Source: UBA1366 sp047602575 (GTDB lineage Bacteria > Bacillota > Clostridia > Oscillospirales > Ruminococcaceae). From it: a stretch of DNA of 64,000 bases. The notes under the pieces are model-generated. The model was not told where the DNA came from, did not search any database, and saw only the letters and a list, made by a program, of their open reading frames with translations. Below are positions 40,708-49,042 of the stretch, piece after piece (the first letter of the stretch is position 1; the number at the start of each line of letters is the position of its first letter). Both the position numbers and the translations under genes were made by a program. Where the stretch lies: NCBI GenBank assembly GCA_047602575.1, contig JASGGY010000007.1, forward strand, positions 124,001 through 188,000, in the 5' to 3' direction.

Positions 40708-41955
40708 TCACCCCTGCGCCGTCCTTGCAATCTCCGTGTTATCCTGTTTCCGGTCGGACAGCCCCGCAACAGGATTCGGGCAGGACTCCGCGCGGTAGTC
40801 GGTTTCAAATTTATTCTGGTGATGCGCAATGACCACGTGGCTTGCGACATTCTCAAGGTCGTGGTTGACGCGGTTCTGATAGAAGAAAAAGTCGCTGTCC
40901 CTGGGCATTTCAATCGAGGGCTTGTAGAATTCCTTGTCGGCGGTGAGCAGAATCTGCTGCGCCAGAATGCCGCGCACATAGTCGCGCGTATCGTGGAATT
41001 GCAGCAGCTTCGGGAAATTTCCATCGGGGATGACCTGTTGCCAGTCCTTGCTTTCATACCGCTGCAGGAGTGAGACGGCATTGTGCAGGTGCGCGATTTC
41101 CTGCTGTAAATGCAGCTCCCACACGGCTTTCACGTTTGGATCAAGCTCGTCCTGATAGAAGGAATAGTAGAGGTAACATTCCATATATTCATGCAGCAAA
41201 AGGTTTTCCAGCCACGTTGCTGTGGGGTCAAGCAGCGAGCCGTAATGGCTGACGTGCTGTTCCTCAATCATGGCGATTTCCATATAAAGCTGCCGCCCAA
41301 GGTCATTGGTATAGGTGTTGCCGAGGTTCATATAGAAGTTCATGGTCTGTTGTTCGCCGGCGGTGATGATGAGGGTGTTGAGCTTCGTGCGGATGTCTGC
41401 GGTTTTGAAGTCCACAGGGTTTTTCACCGCATCAAACGGGAAACGGTGCTCGGCAATCGTCGGGCGTCCCGGTGTGATGTCCACATAGCGTTTCACCAGG
41501 TTTTCAGCAGGAATCCCCGCGTCAAGGTCAAGCAGGTTCGCGTAGCGATACAAGTGGTCAAAGTCCTCAAGCAGCGCGAAATCAAGCGCTTGCTTCACAT
41601 ATTGGTTCGGCTCGTTTTGTGCCAGCCATGCCGTCAGATCCACCGCCACGTGCTCATACCCGATGGTGGTTTCGAGGGCGGTTTCGTCAATCGGCTTGAG
41701 CCAGTTGATGTGCTTTTGCTGCTGCTGCTCAACGCGGCGGGTGAGCGCAAGCTCACGGCGCAGATCATTGTTTTGGCAGTTGCGGTGGAACTGGTGCTTG
41801 AACATCACGGCTTCCACCTCGATGCCGTTCATCAGAATGATGCGGATTTTTGTGTAAGGGTCAACTGTCTGCTTGTTGTAGGGCTTCGGATACATCATCG
41901 CCCAGTCCATAATGGTATCCTTTAAAGTAATCGGCTTTTGTTCAAACGGGTTCAT
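40708..41955 (-). CDS. Ferritin-like (di-iron) domain protein
   Basis: A 415-residue, mostly helical protein with several ExxH-type pairs typical of ferritin-like di-iron sites: IEEQHVSHY, LQQEIAHLH and LLEDFDHLYRY, plus TAGEQQTMNFYMNLGN, a ferritin-like helix. It may bind Fe or Mn and act in oxidation or storage; no exact family is recognised and it is much longer than rubrerythrin or manganese catalase. AAAGGAGCG precedes ATG 41955. The C-terminal 40 residues are polar and probably disordered. Confidence 0.6.
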   Translation of the reverse strand: MNPFEQKPITLKDTIMDWAMMYPKPYNKQTVDPYTKIRIILMNGIEVEAVMFKHQFHRNCQNNDLRRELALTRRVEQQQQKHINWLKPIDETALETTIGYEHVAVDLTAWLAQNEPNQYVKQALDFALLEDFDHLYRYANLLDLDAGIPAENLVKRYVDITPGRPTIAEHRFPFDAVKNPVDFKTADIRTKLNTLIITAGEQQTMNFYMNLGNTYTNDLGRQLYMEIAMIEEQHVSHYGSLLDPTATWLENLLLHEYMECYLYYSFYQDELDPNVKAVWELHLQQEIAHLHNAVSLLQRYESKDWQQVIPDGNFPKLLQFHDTRDYVRGILAQQILLTADKEFYKPSIEMPRDSDFFFYQNRVNHDLENVASHVVIAHHQNKFETDYRAESCPNPVAGLSDRKQDNTEIARTAQG

Positions 41956-41980
41956 AAATTCGCTCCTTTTTTAAGATGCC

Positions 41981-42012
41981 AGATGTCAGAGGTCAGAGGT
42001 CAGAAATTGGGA
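41981..42012. repeat. AGAGGTC heptamer array
   Basis: TGTC then two AGAGGTC units and AGAAATT, like the array at 37351. The remainder of 41956-42186 holds no supported gene. Confidence 0.6.
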
Positions 42013-42186
42013 GGATGCTGTTTTACGCTATTCATGCTTTGTGATCAACCAAAGTGAAGCACATGAAAAGCCAGAACCGGCAGCAATCAATTTTTCTTAG
42101 TATCTGTAAGAAAGCGGAAAATATTCTGCGCGCCGCCGGATGCAGTTATTTTCAAAAAAATCATCGTGTGCGTTTTGCAGAAAAAT

Positions 42187-42218
42187 GCCCCGCTTCGGCT
42201 TTTAAACCGGAGCGGGGC
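42187..42218. terminator. Terminator after the AraC gene
   Basis: Stem GCCCCGCTTCGG/CCGGAGCGGGGC, loop CTTTTAAA. Exactly repeated at 43241-43272. Confidence 0.7.
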
Positions 42219-42231
42219 ACTGAGCGCTTGT

Positions 42232-43152
42232 CTACTTAAATTCATCCACAGCCATCAGATAACCGAAACGAAGGTCGGTTTCCCAGCCGTTTTCAAAAAC
42301 TTCCGCATACCAATATGCTTTGGGATAGGGAATAATAAAGCCGTCACTCAGAATCTGGTCGCGTGTGAACTGATATGCCGGTTCAATTTCCGCATCCGTT
42401 GTTTCGCGGATATAGACTGCATATGCGGCGTTTTCGGTTGGAACATCATAATAATCAAAGCCCTCCGGAACGGGTGTGTCGGCTTTGAAAAAATAGCCCG
42501 TTAAAAAGTGCCATTCTAAGTTCTCGTCACCGAATGACCCGCCGTTGTGATGCTTCAGCCCGCAATTTTCCGTGACGGAAGCTGCATATTGTGCTTTCAG
42601 CGCGTCCAGTTTGGGTAAAAATTCGCTGCGGCGCAGCCATAACTCACCCCAGTCCTCACCCGTGCGGAACGCGTCTATCCCGATAAAACGCGTTTTACCA
42701 AGCCTGCGATACTCGAAAACTTCGCGCTCCAAAATTGAACCCTCTGTGTTTTCCATAATAATCCTTGACATTTCAAATCCACCTTGAATCGATATTTTGA
42801 TGACCAAGGGTGTGAAAAATTTCAGTTGCTCGCTGTGTTCTTTCACCGCGGATGGTGCAATGCCGTGAAAGCGCGAAAACGCTTTGGAAAAGCTTTCCGA
42901 GGTATCATATTGATATCGCATCGCGACATCAATCACTTTGTTTTTTGTCAGAAGCAAATCCCGCCCGGCTAAGCTTAAGCGGCGGTTGCGGATATAATCT
43001 CCTATCGTGATTCCGGTTCCAAGGTTAAAAATCCGCGCGAAATGAGAGGGTGAAAGGAACACATGATTCGATACATCATCGACGCTGATTTCATTTGTTA
43101 GGTTGTCTTCGATGTAACGGACAGCTTTTGTTATGCTTTGTAGCCATTCCAC
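42232..43152 (-). CDS. AraC family regulator with GyrI-like effector domain
   Basis: A 306-residue transcription regulator. Residues about 8-105 are the double helix-turn-helix (NEISVDDVSNHVFLSPSHFARIF, SFSKAFSRFHGIAPSAV). Residues 150-306 form a GyrI/SOUL-like effector-binding domain (PVPEGFDYYDVP, YPKAYWYAEVFENG), as in Rob/BmrR-type multidrug regulators. It probably senses small hydrophobic compounds. The start is GTG 43152, eight bases after AAGGGGG. No partner gene is adjacent on the same strand. Confidence 0.88.
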   Translation of the reverse strand: MEWLQSITKAVRYIEDNLTNEISVDDVSNHVFLSPSHFARIFNLGTGITIGDYIRNRRLSLAGRDLLLTKNKVIDVAMRYQYDTSESFSKAFSRFHGIAPSAVKEHSEQLKFFTPLVIKISIQGGFEMSRIIMENTEGSILEREVFEYRRLGKTRFIGIDAFRTGEDWGELWLRRSEFLPKLDALKAQYAASVTENCGLKHHNGGSFGDENLEWHFLTGYFFKADTPVPEGFDYYDVPTENAAYAVYIRETTDAEIEPAYQFTRDQILSDGFIIPYPKAYWYAEVFENGWETDLRFGYLMAVDEFK

Positions 43153-43240
43153 ATTTTCACCCCCTTTCCATGCTAAGTATACAGGTTTCAGTCAAGAAAG
43201 TCATGTCAAAAATTGCTTTGATTTGTCCGCTTTAAACTTT

Positions 43241-43272
43241 GCCCCGCTTCGGCTTTTAAACCGGAGCGGGGC
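43241..43272. terminator. Terminator after the LRR-amidase gene
   Basis: Identical to the hairpin at 42187-42218; 16 bases from the stop of the gene at 43288. Confidence 0.7.
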
Positions 43273-43287
43273 GTTTGCATTTTATTC

Positions 43288-45603
43288 TTATATAATTCCG
43301 TAATACTGCGCAATTGCCTTTGCTTCGGCTTTTGCGAGCGTTTTCAGTTTCTCGGAGCTTACCAGAAACGCGGAGTCCTTGGCGCTGGTGTGATAGCCCT
43401 GTTCAATCAGAAACGCCGCCTTGCAGCCCGTTGTCGCGGCGTAGCGGATCACGCCGTAGTAGTCCACGCCCGACGTGCCGGGGTAGGTGCGCGTCTTGCT
43501 GCCGTCAAATTCAATGCCCATGGCGGAAGCCGCCGCGCTGCCGAGCTTGTTTGCGAAAACCTTGTTCGCCGCCGCGTCGCTCATACTGTAATAAATCTCA
43601 ACGCCCGATGCCGAACTGCGTGTCGCACCCGCAACGGCGTTGCTGTGCAGACTGATAAATAAATCCGAACCATTTTTGCCGGCAAGCGTTCCGCGTACGT
43701 CTAAATCCGGATTGTCGTCGATGTCGGGGCGCGTGGTGACGACGACGAATCCGTAGCTTTCCAGCTCCGCTTTGAGATAAACCGAAAGCTTCCACATCTG
43801 TGTGCCCTCGCTCACGCCGGCATAATACCCGAACTGGTTGTAGCCGTCCACGTGTCCGGGGTCGAGCGTGATTTTAATCTGCGACGCTTTTGCCCTTGCC
43901 GCCGCGGAAAGTGCGGACGCGGTCACGGCGTTTAAATTTATGTAATCCGCCGCTGCGGCAGCGCAGACCGTCAGCGCGGTCACTGCCGCCAGCCCGCCCA
44001 GCGCCTTGCGCCTGAGTGCGGGAAGTCTGTTTTTCAGCCGCCTGCGCAGTGCCGGTGTCACCGCCGCGAACAGGAGCAGGATGCCCGCCTGCGGCATTGC
44101 ACCGCTTTGCGTATGGGTGGTGACATTCAGAAACGCAGCCGTCGAGCCGATGGCGAAGGAGAGCGTTTTTGTTCCGGCGTAATTGCCCGTGAGCGTCACG
44201 ATCGCCTGCGCCGTGCCGGCATCAGTGTTGTTCTGATAGGTGACGGTGTAATCCGTTCCCTCTGCCAGCGTAAGCGCGCCGTAGGTAACAATGACGGGCG
44301 GGGTAAGCGCTTCGCCGGTGTACAGCTGCATGGGGATTTCCGTGAATGTCAGCGCATCGGCGGGAGCGGGGAGGACAGAGAAGCTGCGTGTCAGCGCGCC
44401 GGTGTAGTTGCCTTTTCCGGTCAGCTTTACGGCCGCCGTTCCCGGATACCAATTCGCGGTGTAAACGGCGGTGTAATCCGTGCCGGCGGTCAGGGTTTTT
44501 CCGGCGCTCGTCACAACGGCGGGGGTAATCGCGCCGCCGGTATAAATCTGGTCGGGAACCGCTTGCAGCGACAGCGTTTGCAGATTCGCGGGGTTGATGA
44601 CAAAGGTTTTTGTCACGCTGCCGGTGTAGCGCCCCATGCCTTTGACGGTCACGGTCGCCGTTCCGGCGTTGGTGTTTGCGGAATACGAAACGGTGTAATC
44701 GGTGTTGCGCTTGAGCGTTGCCGTGCCGTTTTTCACGGTCACGCTTGGCTGTTTCGCAGCGCCGGAGAACGTCGTTGCGGTATAAGCCGGCGTCACGGTA
44801 CATTTGGCGAGGGAGGTGGCAATCACAATTTCCTTCGCCGTCACTTTAAATGCGTCCACATAAGCCTGCGCCGCGGTATTGGTGGAATAGGTCAGCGTAA
44901 AGCCGCTGTATCGCACATAGCCCGTTCCCGATTGATAGGCAAAGCCCAGCGCGTAATTGCCGATGCTTTTAAGCGTCTTGGGAAGGGTGGCGGCTTTGAG
45001 GAGCTTGTCGCCGAAAAATGCGCCCGCACCGATGTCGGTGATGCTTGCCGGAAGCTTCGCCGTGCTAAGCTTTGTGCAGCCCGCGAACGCGAACTCGCCG
45101 ATTTTTTTCAAGCCCGCACCGAATGTTACCTTTGTGATGCCGCTGCACCCGATGAACGCGTAGGGCGAAATCTGCGTCAGCTTCGCACCGAACGAAAGAC
45201 TCGTTAAACTCGTGCATTGCTGAAATGCATAGTAGCCGATGTAGGTGAGCTTGTCCGGAAAATTGATTGTCTTTAAATTCGTGCAGCCGTAAAACGCGCC
45301 GTCTGCGTCGTCGTCGCCCTCGATGCGTGTGACGGTCGCGGGGAGCGTTACGGTTTTCACCCGCGTGTTTTCAATAAAAGCGCCGTCGCCGATGCGGGTG
45401 ACGGTGTGTCCGGCGATGGTTTTCGGGACAGTCACCGACGAAGCGGAACCGTTGTAGCTTGTGATGCGCGCCGTGCCGTCACTGAGCACGGTATACGAAA
45501 ACGCGCCCGAGGTCGCCGCCTGTGCGCGCACGGTGGGCAGCGCCGACAGCAGCAAAAACGCCGCGGTGAGGAATGCAGTGAGCAGTATGTAGATTCGTTT
45601 CAT
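43288..45603 (-). CDS. N-acetylmuramoyl-L-alanine amidase with BspA-like LRRs, Ig-like repeats and internal membrane segments
   Basis: A 771-residue exported protein. After a signal peptide come BspA/LRR_5 repeats (about 35-240: IGDGAFIENTRVKTVTLPAT, IGYYAFQQCTSLTSL), then three repeats of about 80 residues with YTG...TDYTVxY...GTAxVTxxGxGNYTG (290-500), a MPQAG motif with hydrophobic helix and RRRLKNR, a second hydrophobic segment, and an Amidase_3 domain (about 585-771). The amidase zinc ligands are in ITLDPGHVDG and FISLHSNA, with the glutamate in LIEQGYHT. It cleaves the stem peptide from muramic acid. The middle looks like a sorting signal followed by a second signal peptide. GGAG supports ATG 45603. 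Confidence 0.85.
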   Translation of the reverse strand: MKRIYILLTAFLTAAFLLLSALPTVRAQAATSGAFSYTVLSDGTARITSYNGSASSVTVPKTIAGHTVTRIGDGAFIENTRVKTVTLPATVTRIEGDDDADGAFYGCTNLKTINFPDKLTYIGYYAFQQCTSLTSLSFGAKLTQISPYAFIGCSGITKVTFGAGLKKIGEFAFAGCTKLSTAKLPASITDIGAGAFFGDKLLKAATLPKTLKSIGNYALGFAYQSGTGYVRYSGFTLTYSTNTAAQAYVDAFKVTAKEIVIATSLAKCTVTPAYTATTFSGAAKQPSVTVKNGTATLKRNTDYTVSYSANTNAGTATVTVKGMGRYTGSVTKTFVINPANLQTLSLQAVPDQIYTGGAITPAVVTSAGKTLTAGTDYTAVYTANWYPGTAAVKLTGKGNYTGALTRSFSVLPAPADALTFTEIPMQLYTGEALTPPVIVTYGALTLAEGTDYTVTYQNNTDAGTAQAIVTLTGNYAGTKTLSFAIGSTAAFLNVTTHTQSGAMPQAGILLLFAAVTPALRRRLKNRLPALRRKALGGLAAVTALTVCAAAAADYINLNAVTASALSAAARAKASQIKITLDPGHVDGYNQFGYYAGVSEGTQMWKLSVYLKAELESYGFVVVTTRPDIDDNPDLDVRGTLAGKNGSDLFISLHSNAVAGATRSSASGVEIYYSMSDAAANKVFANKLGSAAASAMGIEFDGSKTRTYPGTSGVDYYGVIRYAATTGCKAAFLIEQGYHTSAKDSAFLVSSEKLKTLAKAEAKAIAQYYGII

Positions 45604-45633
45604 TTAAAAACTCCATCGATAAAAGATAAACTG

Positions 45634-45662
45634 AGTATAGCATGGAATTGCACGGCTGTCAA
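45634..45662 (-). promoter_or_regulatory. Promoter of the LRR-amidase gene
   Basis: Minus strand TTGACA, 17 bases, TATACT. Confidence 0.8.
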
Positions 45663-45705
45663 CGAAATGCGACAAGAAAGCACATATTTCCTGAAAATTC
45701 GCGCA

Positions 45706-45734
45706 TTGACTTTTTGCGCATTTTCGTGTACAAT
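45706..45734 (+). promoter_or_regulatory. sugE promoter
   Basis: TTGACT (45706-45711), 17 bases, TACAAT (45729-45734). The leader is only about 20 bases, too short for a guanidine riboswitch. Confidence 0.75.
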
Positions 45735-45756
45735 AAAAGAAAATGAGGTTTTTAAA

Positions 45757-46080
45757 ATGGAATGGTTGATACTGGTTTTAGCGGGGCTTTGCGAAATTAT
45801 CTGGGCGGTCGGGCTGAAATACACCGAGGGCTTTACGCGGCTGATGCCGAGCATTGTGACGCTCGTGGGAACGGCGGCAAGCTTCATCCTGCTTGCTATC
45901 GCTCTGAAAAAGCTGCCGCTTGGCACGGCGTATGCGGTCTGGACGGGCATCGGCACAGTCGGCACGACGCTGTTCGGGATTTTTGTTTTTAAAGAACCCG
46001 CGGAGCTGCTGCGGATTCTGTGCATTCTGCTGATTGTCACGGGCATTGTGGGGCTTAAGATTCTTTCACCGGAAGCGTGA
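45757..46080 (+). CDS. sugE: SMR family transporter, SugE/Gdx type
   Basis: A 107-residue, four-helix small multidrug resistance protein that works as an antiparallel dimer. Glu13 in LAGLCEIIWAVGLKYTEGFTRL is the proton/cation-binding residue, and the WAVGLKY-T-GFTRL pattern is that of SugE/Gdx guanidinium exporters rather than of EmrE. GAGG precedes ATG 45757. It is transcribed divergently from the LRR-amidase. Confidence 0.9.
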   Translation: MEWLILVLAGLCEIIWAVGLKYTEGFTRLMPSIVTLVGTAASFILLAIALKKLPLGTAYAVWTGIGTVGTTLFGIFVFKEPAELLRILCILLIVTGIVGLKILSPEA

Positions 46081-46194
46081 GCTGTGCGCAGGGCAGATCA
46101 ATTCGGATAAAAATTACAATTATTTAGGTTTTTTTATCATGGTATGAAACTTTCTTTCTGTCGAACAATAATCACAGCAAAGGAGGTTTTCACT

Positions 46195-46470
46195 ATGGGA
46201 ATCATCGGCTGGATTATCATCGGTGCCCTGTCAGGCTGGATTGCCAGCAAATTTACGGGCAACGATAGACAAATGGGCGGCTGGAGCAATATCGTAGTCG
46301 GCATCATCGGCGGCTTTTTAGGCGGGCTGATCATGAATTTGGTCGGCGGCGAGGGAATCACAGGCTTTAATGTATGGAGTCTGCTGGTATCCATCGGCGG
46401 ATCGGTGCTGCTGCTTCTGGTTGTCAACGCATTCAGAAGCTCAGGCTCAAGCTCAAAGCGCAGCTCTTAA
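46195..46470 (+). CDS. GlsB/YeaQ/YmgE family membrane protein
   Basis: A 91-residue membrane protein of the transglycosylase-associated (GlsB/YmgE) stress family: MGIIGWIIIGALSGWIASKF, then a Gly-rich NIVVGIIGGFLGGLI helix and a third helix, with a Ser-rich basic tail. Members are linked to envelope stress; the molecular role is unknown. AAAGGAGG fixes ATG 46195. Confidence 0.9.
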   Translation: MGIIGWIIIGALSGWIASKFTGNDRQMGGWSNIVVGIIGGFLGGLIMNLVGGEGITGFNVWSLLVSIGGSVLLLLVVNAFRSSGSSSKRSS

Positions 46471-46478
46471 GCGGCTTG

Positions 46479-46523
46479 AATCCGCGCGCAGACCCGACAA
46501 CGGGCTTGGGCGCGGATTTCTTG
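46479..46523 (+). terminator. Terminator after the GlsB gene
   Basis: Outer stem AATCCGCGC/GCGCGGATT with an inner CCCG/CGGG stem, then a T-rich stretch. Confidence 0.65.
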
Positions 46524-46717
46524 TCAATTCGTAAAAAGAAATAACAGGAAACGATGTTAGATGTATTCAGTTATCCTTGAAAAGTTTACATTTCCGGTAT
46601 TAGAAAATACATCATTCCGTGTTATAATAAATACATAAAATTATCCCACATAGTTTTATGTAATTTGTACAAAATACCTTATAAAACGACACGCCCGTGC
46701 CGAAAGAAGGAATGGAT

Positions 46718-47101
46718 ATGAAAATACACCACATTGCCGTCATGACCGACGACATTTTTCGTTTAAAGAATTTTTACGAAACCTATTTTGACGCAAAAGC
46801 GGGCGACTTGTACCACAACCCCAAAACGGGTATTCTGAGCTATTTCCTGACCTTTGAGGGCGGTTCGCAGATCGAGCTGATTTATAAGCCGCACGAGAAC
46901 GTCAAGCGCGCCTGCTGCGAATGCCCGGGCTATCTGCATCTGGCGTTCACACCGGGAAACCGCGCTGGGGTGGATGCGCTCACAAAGCGCCTTGCCGACG
47001 ACGGGTATGAGGTGGTCAGCCAGCCGCGGGTGACGGGCGACGGTTATTACGAAAGCGTCGTTCTGGACTGCGACGGAAACCGCATCGAAATCACGCGCTG
47101 A
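46718..47101 (+). CDS. VOC (glyoxalase/dioxygenase) superfamily protein
   Basis: A 127-residue VOC-fold protein with paired beta-alpha-beta modules: KIHHIAVMTDDIFRLKNFYE at the start, a glutamate in GGSQIELIY, HLAFT in the second module and DCDGNRIEI at the end. This gives the usual His/Glu metal-ligand set of glyoxalase I-like enzymes; substrate unknown. GAAGG lies seven bases before ATG 46718; in-frame alternatives are ATG 46712 and GTG 46697. A TATAAT lies at 46623 with a weak -35. Confidence 0.8.
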   Translation: MKIHHIAVMTDDIFRLKNFYETYFDAKAGDLYHNPKTGILSYFLTFEGGSQIELIYKPHENVKRACCECPGYLHLAFTPGNRAGVDALTKRLADDGYEVVSQPRVTGDGYYESVVLDCDGNRIEITR

Positions 47102-47156
47102 AACAGCATTAGCACAGCCTGAGCAACACACAAGGGAGGAATCGGCACAAGCCTTT

Positions 47157-47504
47157 ATGACAAAAGAGGATTATTTGAACTTCTGCGTATCCATCGGCGG
47201 GGCGACCGTCGATCAGCCGTTTAAGGACGATTACAATACATATTGCGCAAGGCACAGGCTGTCGCGGAAATGGTTCGCGCTGGTTCTGGAACTCAACGGA
47301 AAAACCATTGTCAACCTTAAATGCGATCCGATGTACGCGGATTTTCTGCGCGGAATTTTTAAAAGCATCTCACCGGCATACCACATGAACAAGCGCAAGT
47401 GGATTTCCGTGGAGCTGAGCGGCGACGTGCCGGAGAAAAAGCTGCGCGCACTGACGATCGAAAGCTTTGAGCTGACCGCGCCGAAAATCAAGCTGCGTAA
47501 ATAA
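47157..47504 (+). CDS. MmcQ/YjbR family protein
   Basis: A 115-residue protein of the MmcQ/YjbR 'double wing' family (TKEDYLNFCVSIGGATVDQPF, KWFALVLELNGKTIVNLKCDP, YHMNKRKWISVEL). Members may bind DNA, but function is unproven. The only good ribosome site (GGGAGG) is 16-20 bases upstream, farther than usual. It is likely cotranscribed with the VOC gene. Confidence 0.85.
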   Translation: MTKEDYLNFCVSIGGATVDQPFKDDYNTYCARHRLSRKWFALVLELNGKTIVNLKCDPMYADFLRGIFKSISPAYHMNKRKWISVELSGDVPEKKLRALTIESFELTAPKIKLRK

Positions 47505-47523
47505 TAAAACGACGGGAGAAGCT

Positions 47524-47886
47524 TCATTTCCTGATCGCCCGCACAAGCTCCCGCACACCCGCCAGCAGCAGAAACACCGCGAACGCTTTCTGCAAAACCT
47601 GCGAGCCGACGGTATTGGCGAAGGCGCTGAAAAAATAAACCATGACCGCTCCTGTGACGACGGCGGGGAGGATTTCCCGCCAGCGCACGAGGCGGTTTTT
47701 TGCGTGCAGAAGCAGGGCGAGCGCGCCGATTGGCAGGAAGAACACCAGATTGATACCCTGCGCGCGGAGCTGGTCGGTTTCCTGAAAAACCGTCAGCCAC
47801 ACGATGAGGAGCATCCCGCCGCCCAGCCCGAGCGACGCGAGCGCACCTGTGGCAAACGCCACCAGCCAGACGATCGCCGCGCTCAT
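47524..47886 (-). CDS. TauE/SafE family half-protein, second
   Basis: A 120-residue membrane protein equal to one half (about four helices) of a TauE/SafE anion exporter, with GALASLGLGGGMLLI as the repeat motif. ATG 47886 overlaps the stop of the preceding half-gene as ATGA, so the two halves are made together and probably assemble as a heterodimer. The longer frame start (GTG 47892) is less likely. Confidence 0.8.
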   Translation of the reverse strand: MSAAIVWLVAFATGALASLGLGGGMLLIVWLTVFQETDQLRAQGINLVFFLPIGALALLLHAKNRLVRWREILPAVVTGAVMVYFFSAFANTVGSQVLQKAFAVFLLLAGVRELVRAIRK

Positions 47887-48260
47887 TTCCACAGCAGCCG
47901 GATGCCGAACGCGATCATGACCAGCGCGAATACCGCGTTCAGGGCGCGGTTGGCGATTTTTTTCAGGAAAAACGCGCCCGCCGCCGCGCCCAGCAAGCCG
48001 GGGAGCAGATAGGGGAGTGCCGCCTGCGGATCGATCGCGCCGCGCCGGTAATACACCGCCGCGCTGATTACGCTTAGCGGCAGGGTGACGGCGATGGACG
48101 ACGCGTGGGCATATTTCGGCTTTTCCCCTGCGAGCGTCAGGATCGGCACGGCGATCACGCCGCCGCCCGAACCGAACAGCCCGTTCGCCGCTCCAGCCAG
48201 CGCGCCCGCCGCCGCGAAATAGGTTTTTTTGAACCTTTGCGCAAACTCTTTCAGCTTCAT
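47883..48260 (-). CDS. TauE/SafE family half-protein, first
   Basis: A 125-residue membrane protein matching the other half of a TauE/SafE transporter (GALAGAANGLFGSGGGVIAVPIL is the duplicated family motif). It is coupled to the gene at 47886. Families of this type export sulfite, sulfoacetate or other organosulfur anions; the substrate here is unknown. Confidence 0.82.
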   Translation of the reverse strand: MKLKEFAQRFKKTYFAAAGALAGAANGLFGSGGGVIAVPILTLAGEKPKYAHASSIAVTLPLSVISAAVYYRRGAIDPQAALPYLLPGLLGAAAGAFFLKKIANRALNAVFALVMIAFGIRLLWK

Positions 48261-48383
48261 AACCGCTCCGTTTTTTTATTTTCTGTTACTATTTGCAGGA
48301 ACGGTGTTGTTATGCGGAAAAAGCAAAAACCGCTTCCACGGATTGACCGCGAAAACGGAATTCAATTTGTCTGATGAAAAAAC

Positions 48384-48617
48384 TTAGTCGATTTCGACCA
48401 GGATTTTCTGGCTGATGCGCGAAGCGCCGGCGCGGGCAACGGTGCGGATCGCTTTGGCAATCCTGCCCTGCTTGCCGATGACGCGTCCCATATCCTCGGG
48501 CGCAACGTGGAGGTGATACACCACAACGCCCTCCGGATTCGGCGCGTCGGCGATTACCGACACGGCGGCTTTGTCCTCAACCAGACCGGTCACAATGACC
48601 TTGAGCAATTCTTCCAT
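48384..48617 (-). CDS. khpA: KH-domain RNA-binding protein KhpA
   Basis: A 77-residue protein made of a single KH domain with the GKQG loop (DMGRVIGKQGRIAKAIRTV). It binds RNA and, with KhpB/Jag, affects cell division and elongation in Firmicutes. AGGAGG five bases before ATG 48617. It is the last gene of ylxM-ffh-rpsP-khpA; rimM and trmD, which often follow, are not here. Confidence 0.93.
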   Translation of the reverse strand: MEELLKVIVTGLVEDKAAVSVIADAPNPEGVVVYHLHVAPEDMGRVIGKQGRIAKAIRTVARAGASRISQKILVEID

Positions 48618-48722
48618 ACTGCCTCCTGCCGCGTAAAGCGGTCAATTCAAGCGTTCTCCCGCCGAAAGATGCGGTAAGGCTTCAGAAGCGGCGGGGTGGG
48701 GAAGCCTTACCGGCGTTTGCGA

Positions 48723-48965
48723 TTAAAGCACGCCGCTTTTCTTGAGGATGGATTTCACGGTATCGGTCGGCTGTGCGCCGTTTGCGATCCATGCCTTTGC
48801 CTTGTCGCCGTCAATCTTCACGAGATTGGGCTGCTTGGTGGGATCGTAATAGCCGATTTCCTCGATGAAACGCCCGTCGCGGGGATATCTGGAGTCAGCT
48901 ACGATGATGCGGTAGAACGGTGCTTTCTTCGCGCCCATTCTGCGCAGTCTGATTTTTACTGCCAT
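48723..48965 (-). CDS. rpsP: 30S ribosomal protein S16
   Basis: Ribosomal protein S16, 80 residues: MAVKIRLRRMGAKKAPFYRI, VADSRYPRDGRFIEEIGYYD, ending in a GAQPTDTVKSILKKSGVL tail. ATG 48965 is seven bases after GGAGGTGA; an in-frame ATG at 48971 is too near that site. It follows ffh in the operon. Confidence 0.97.
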   Translation of the reverse strand: MAVKIRLRRMGAKKAPFYRIIVADSRYPRDGRFIEEIGYYDPTKQPNLVKIDGDKAKAWIANGAQPTDTVKSILKKSGVL

Positions 48966-49042
48966 ATTCATTCACCTCCGTGATAAAATTCATTTATAAA
49001 ACGCCGTTTCCGGCATCGCAAAATGCGTTGTGTGGGTTGTGT

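Noticed and set aside
42054..42239. 61-codon frame between the ferritin-like and AraC genes
   Set aside because: It runs through a terminator hairpin, lacks a ribosome site and matches no family.
45706..45756. Guanidine riboswitch before sugE
   Set aside because: The promoter leaves a leader of only about 20 bases.
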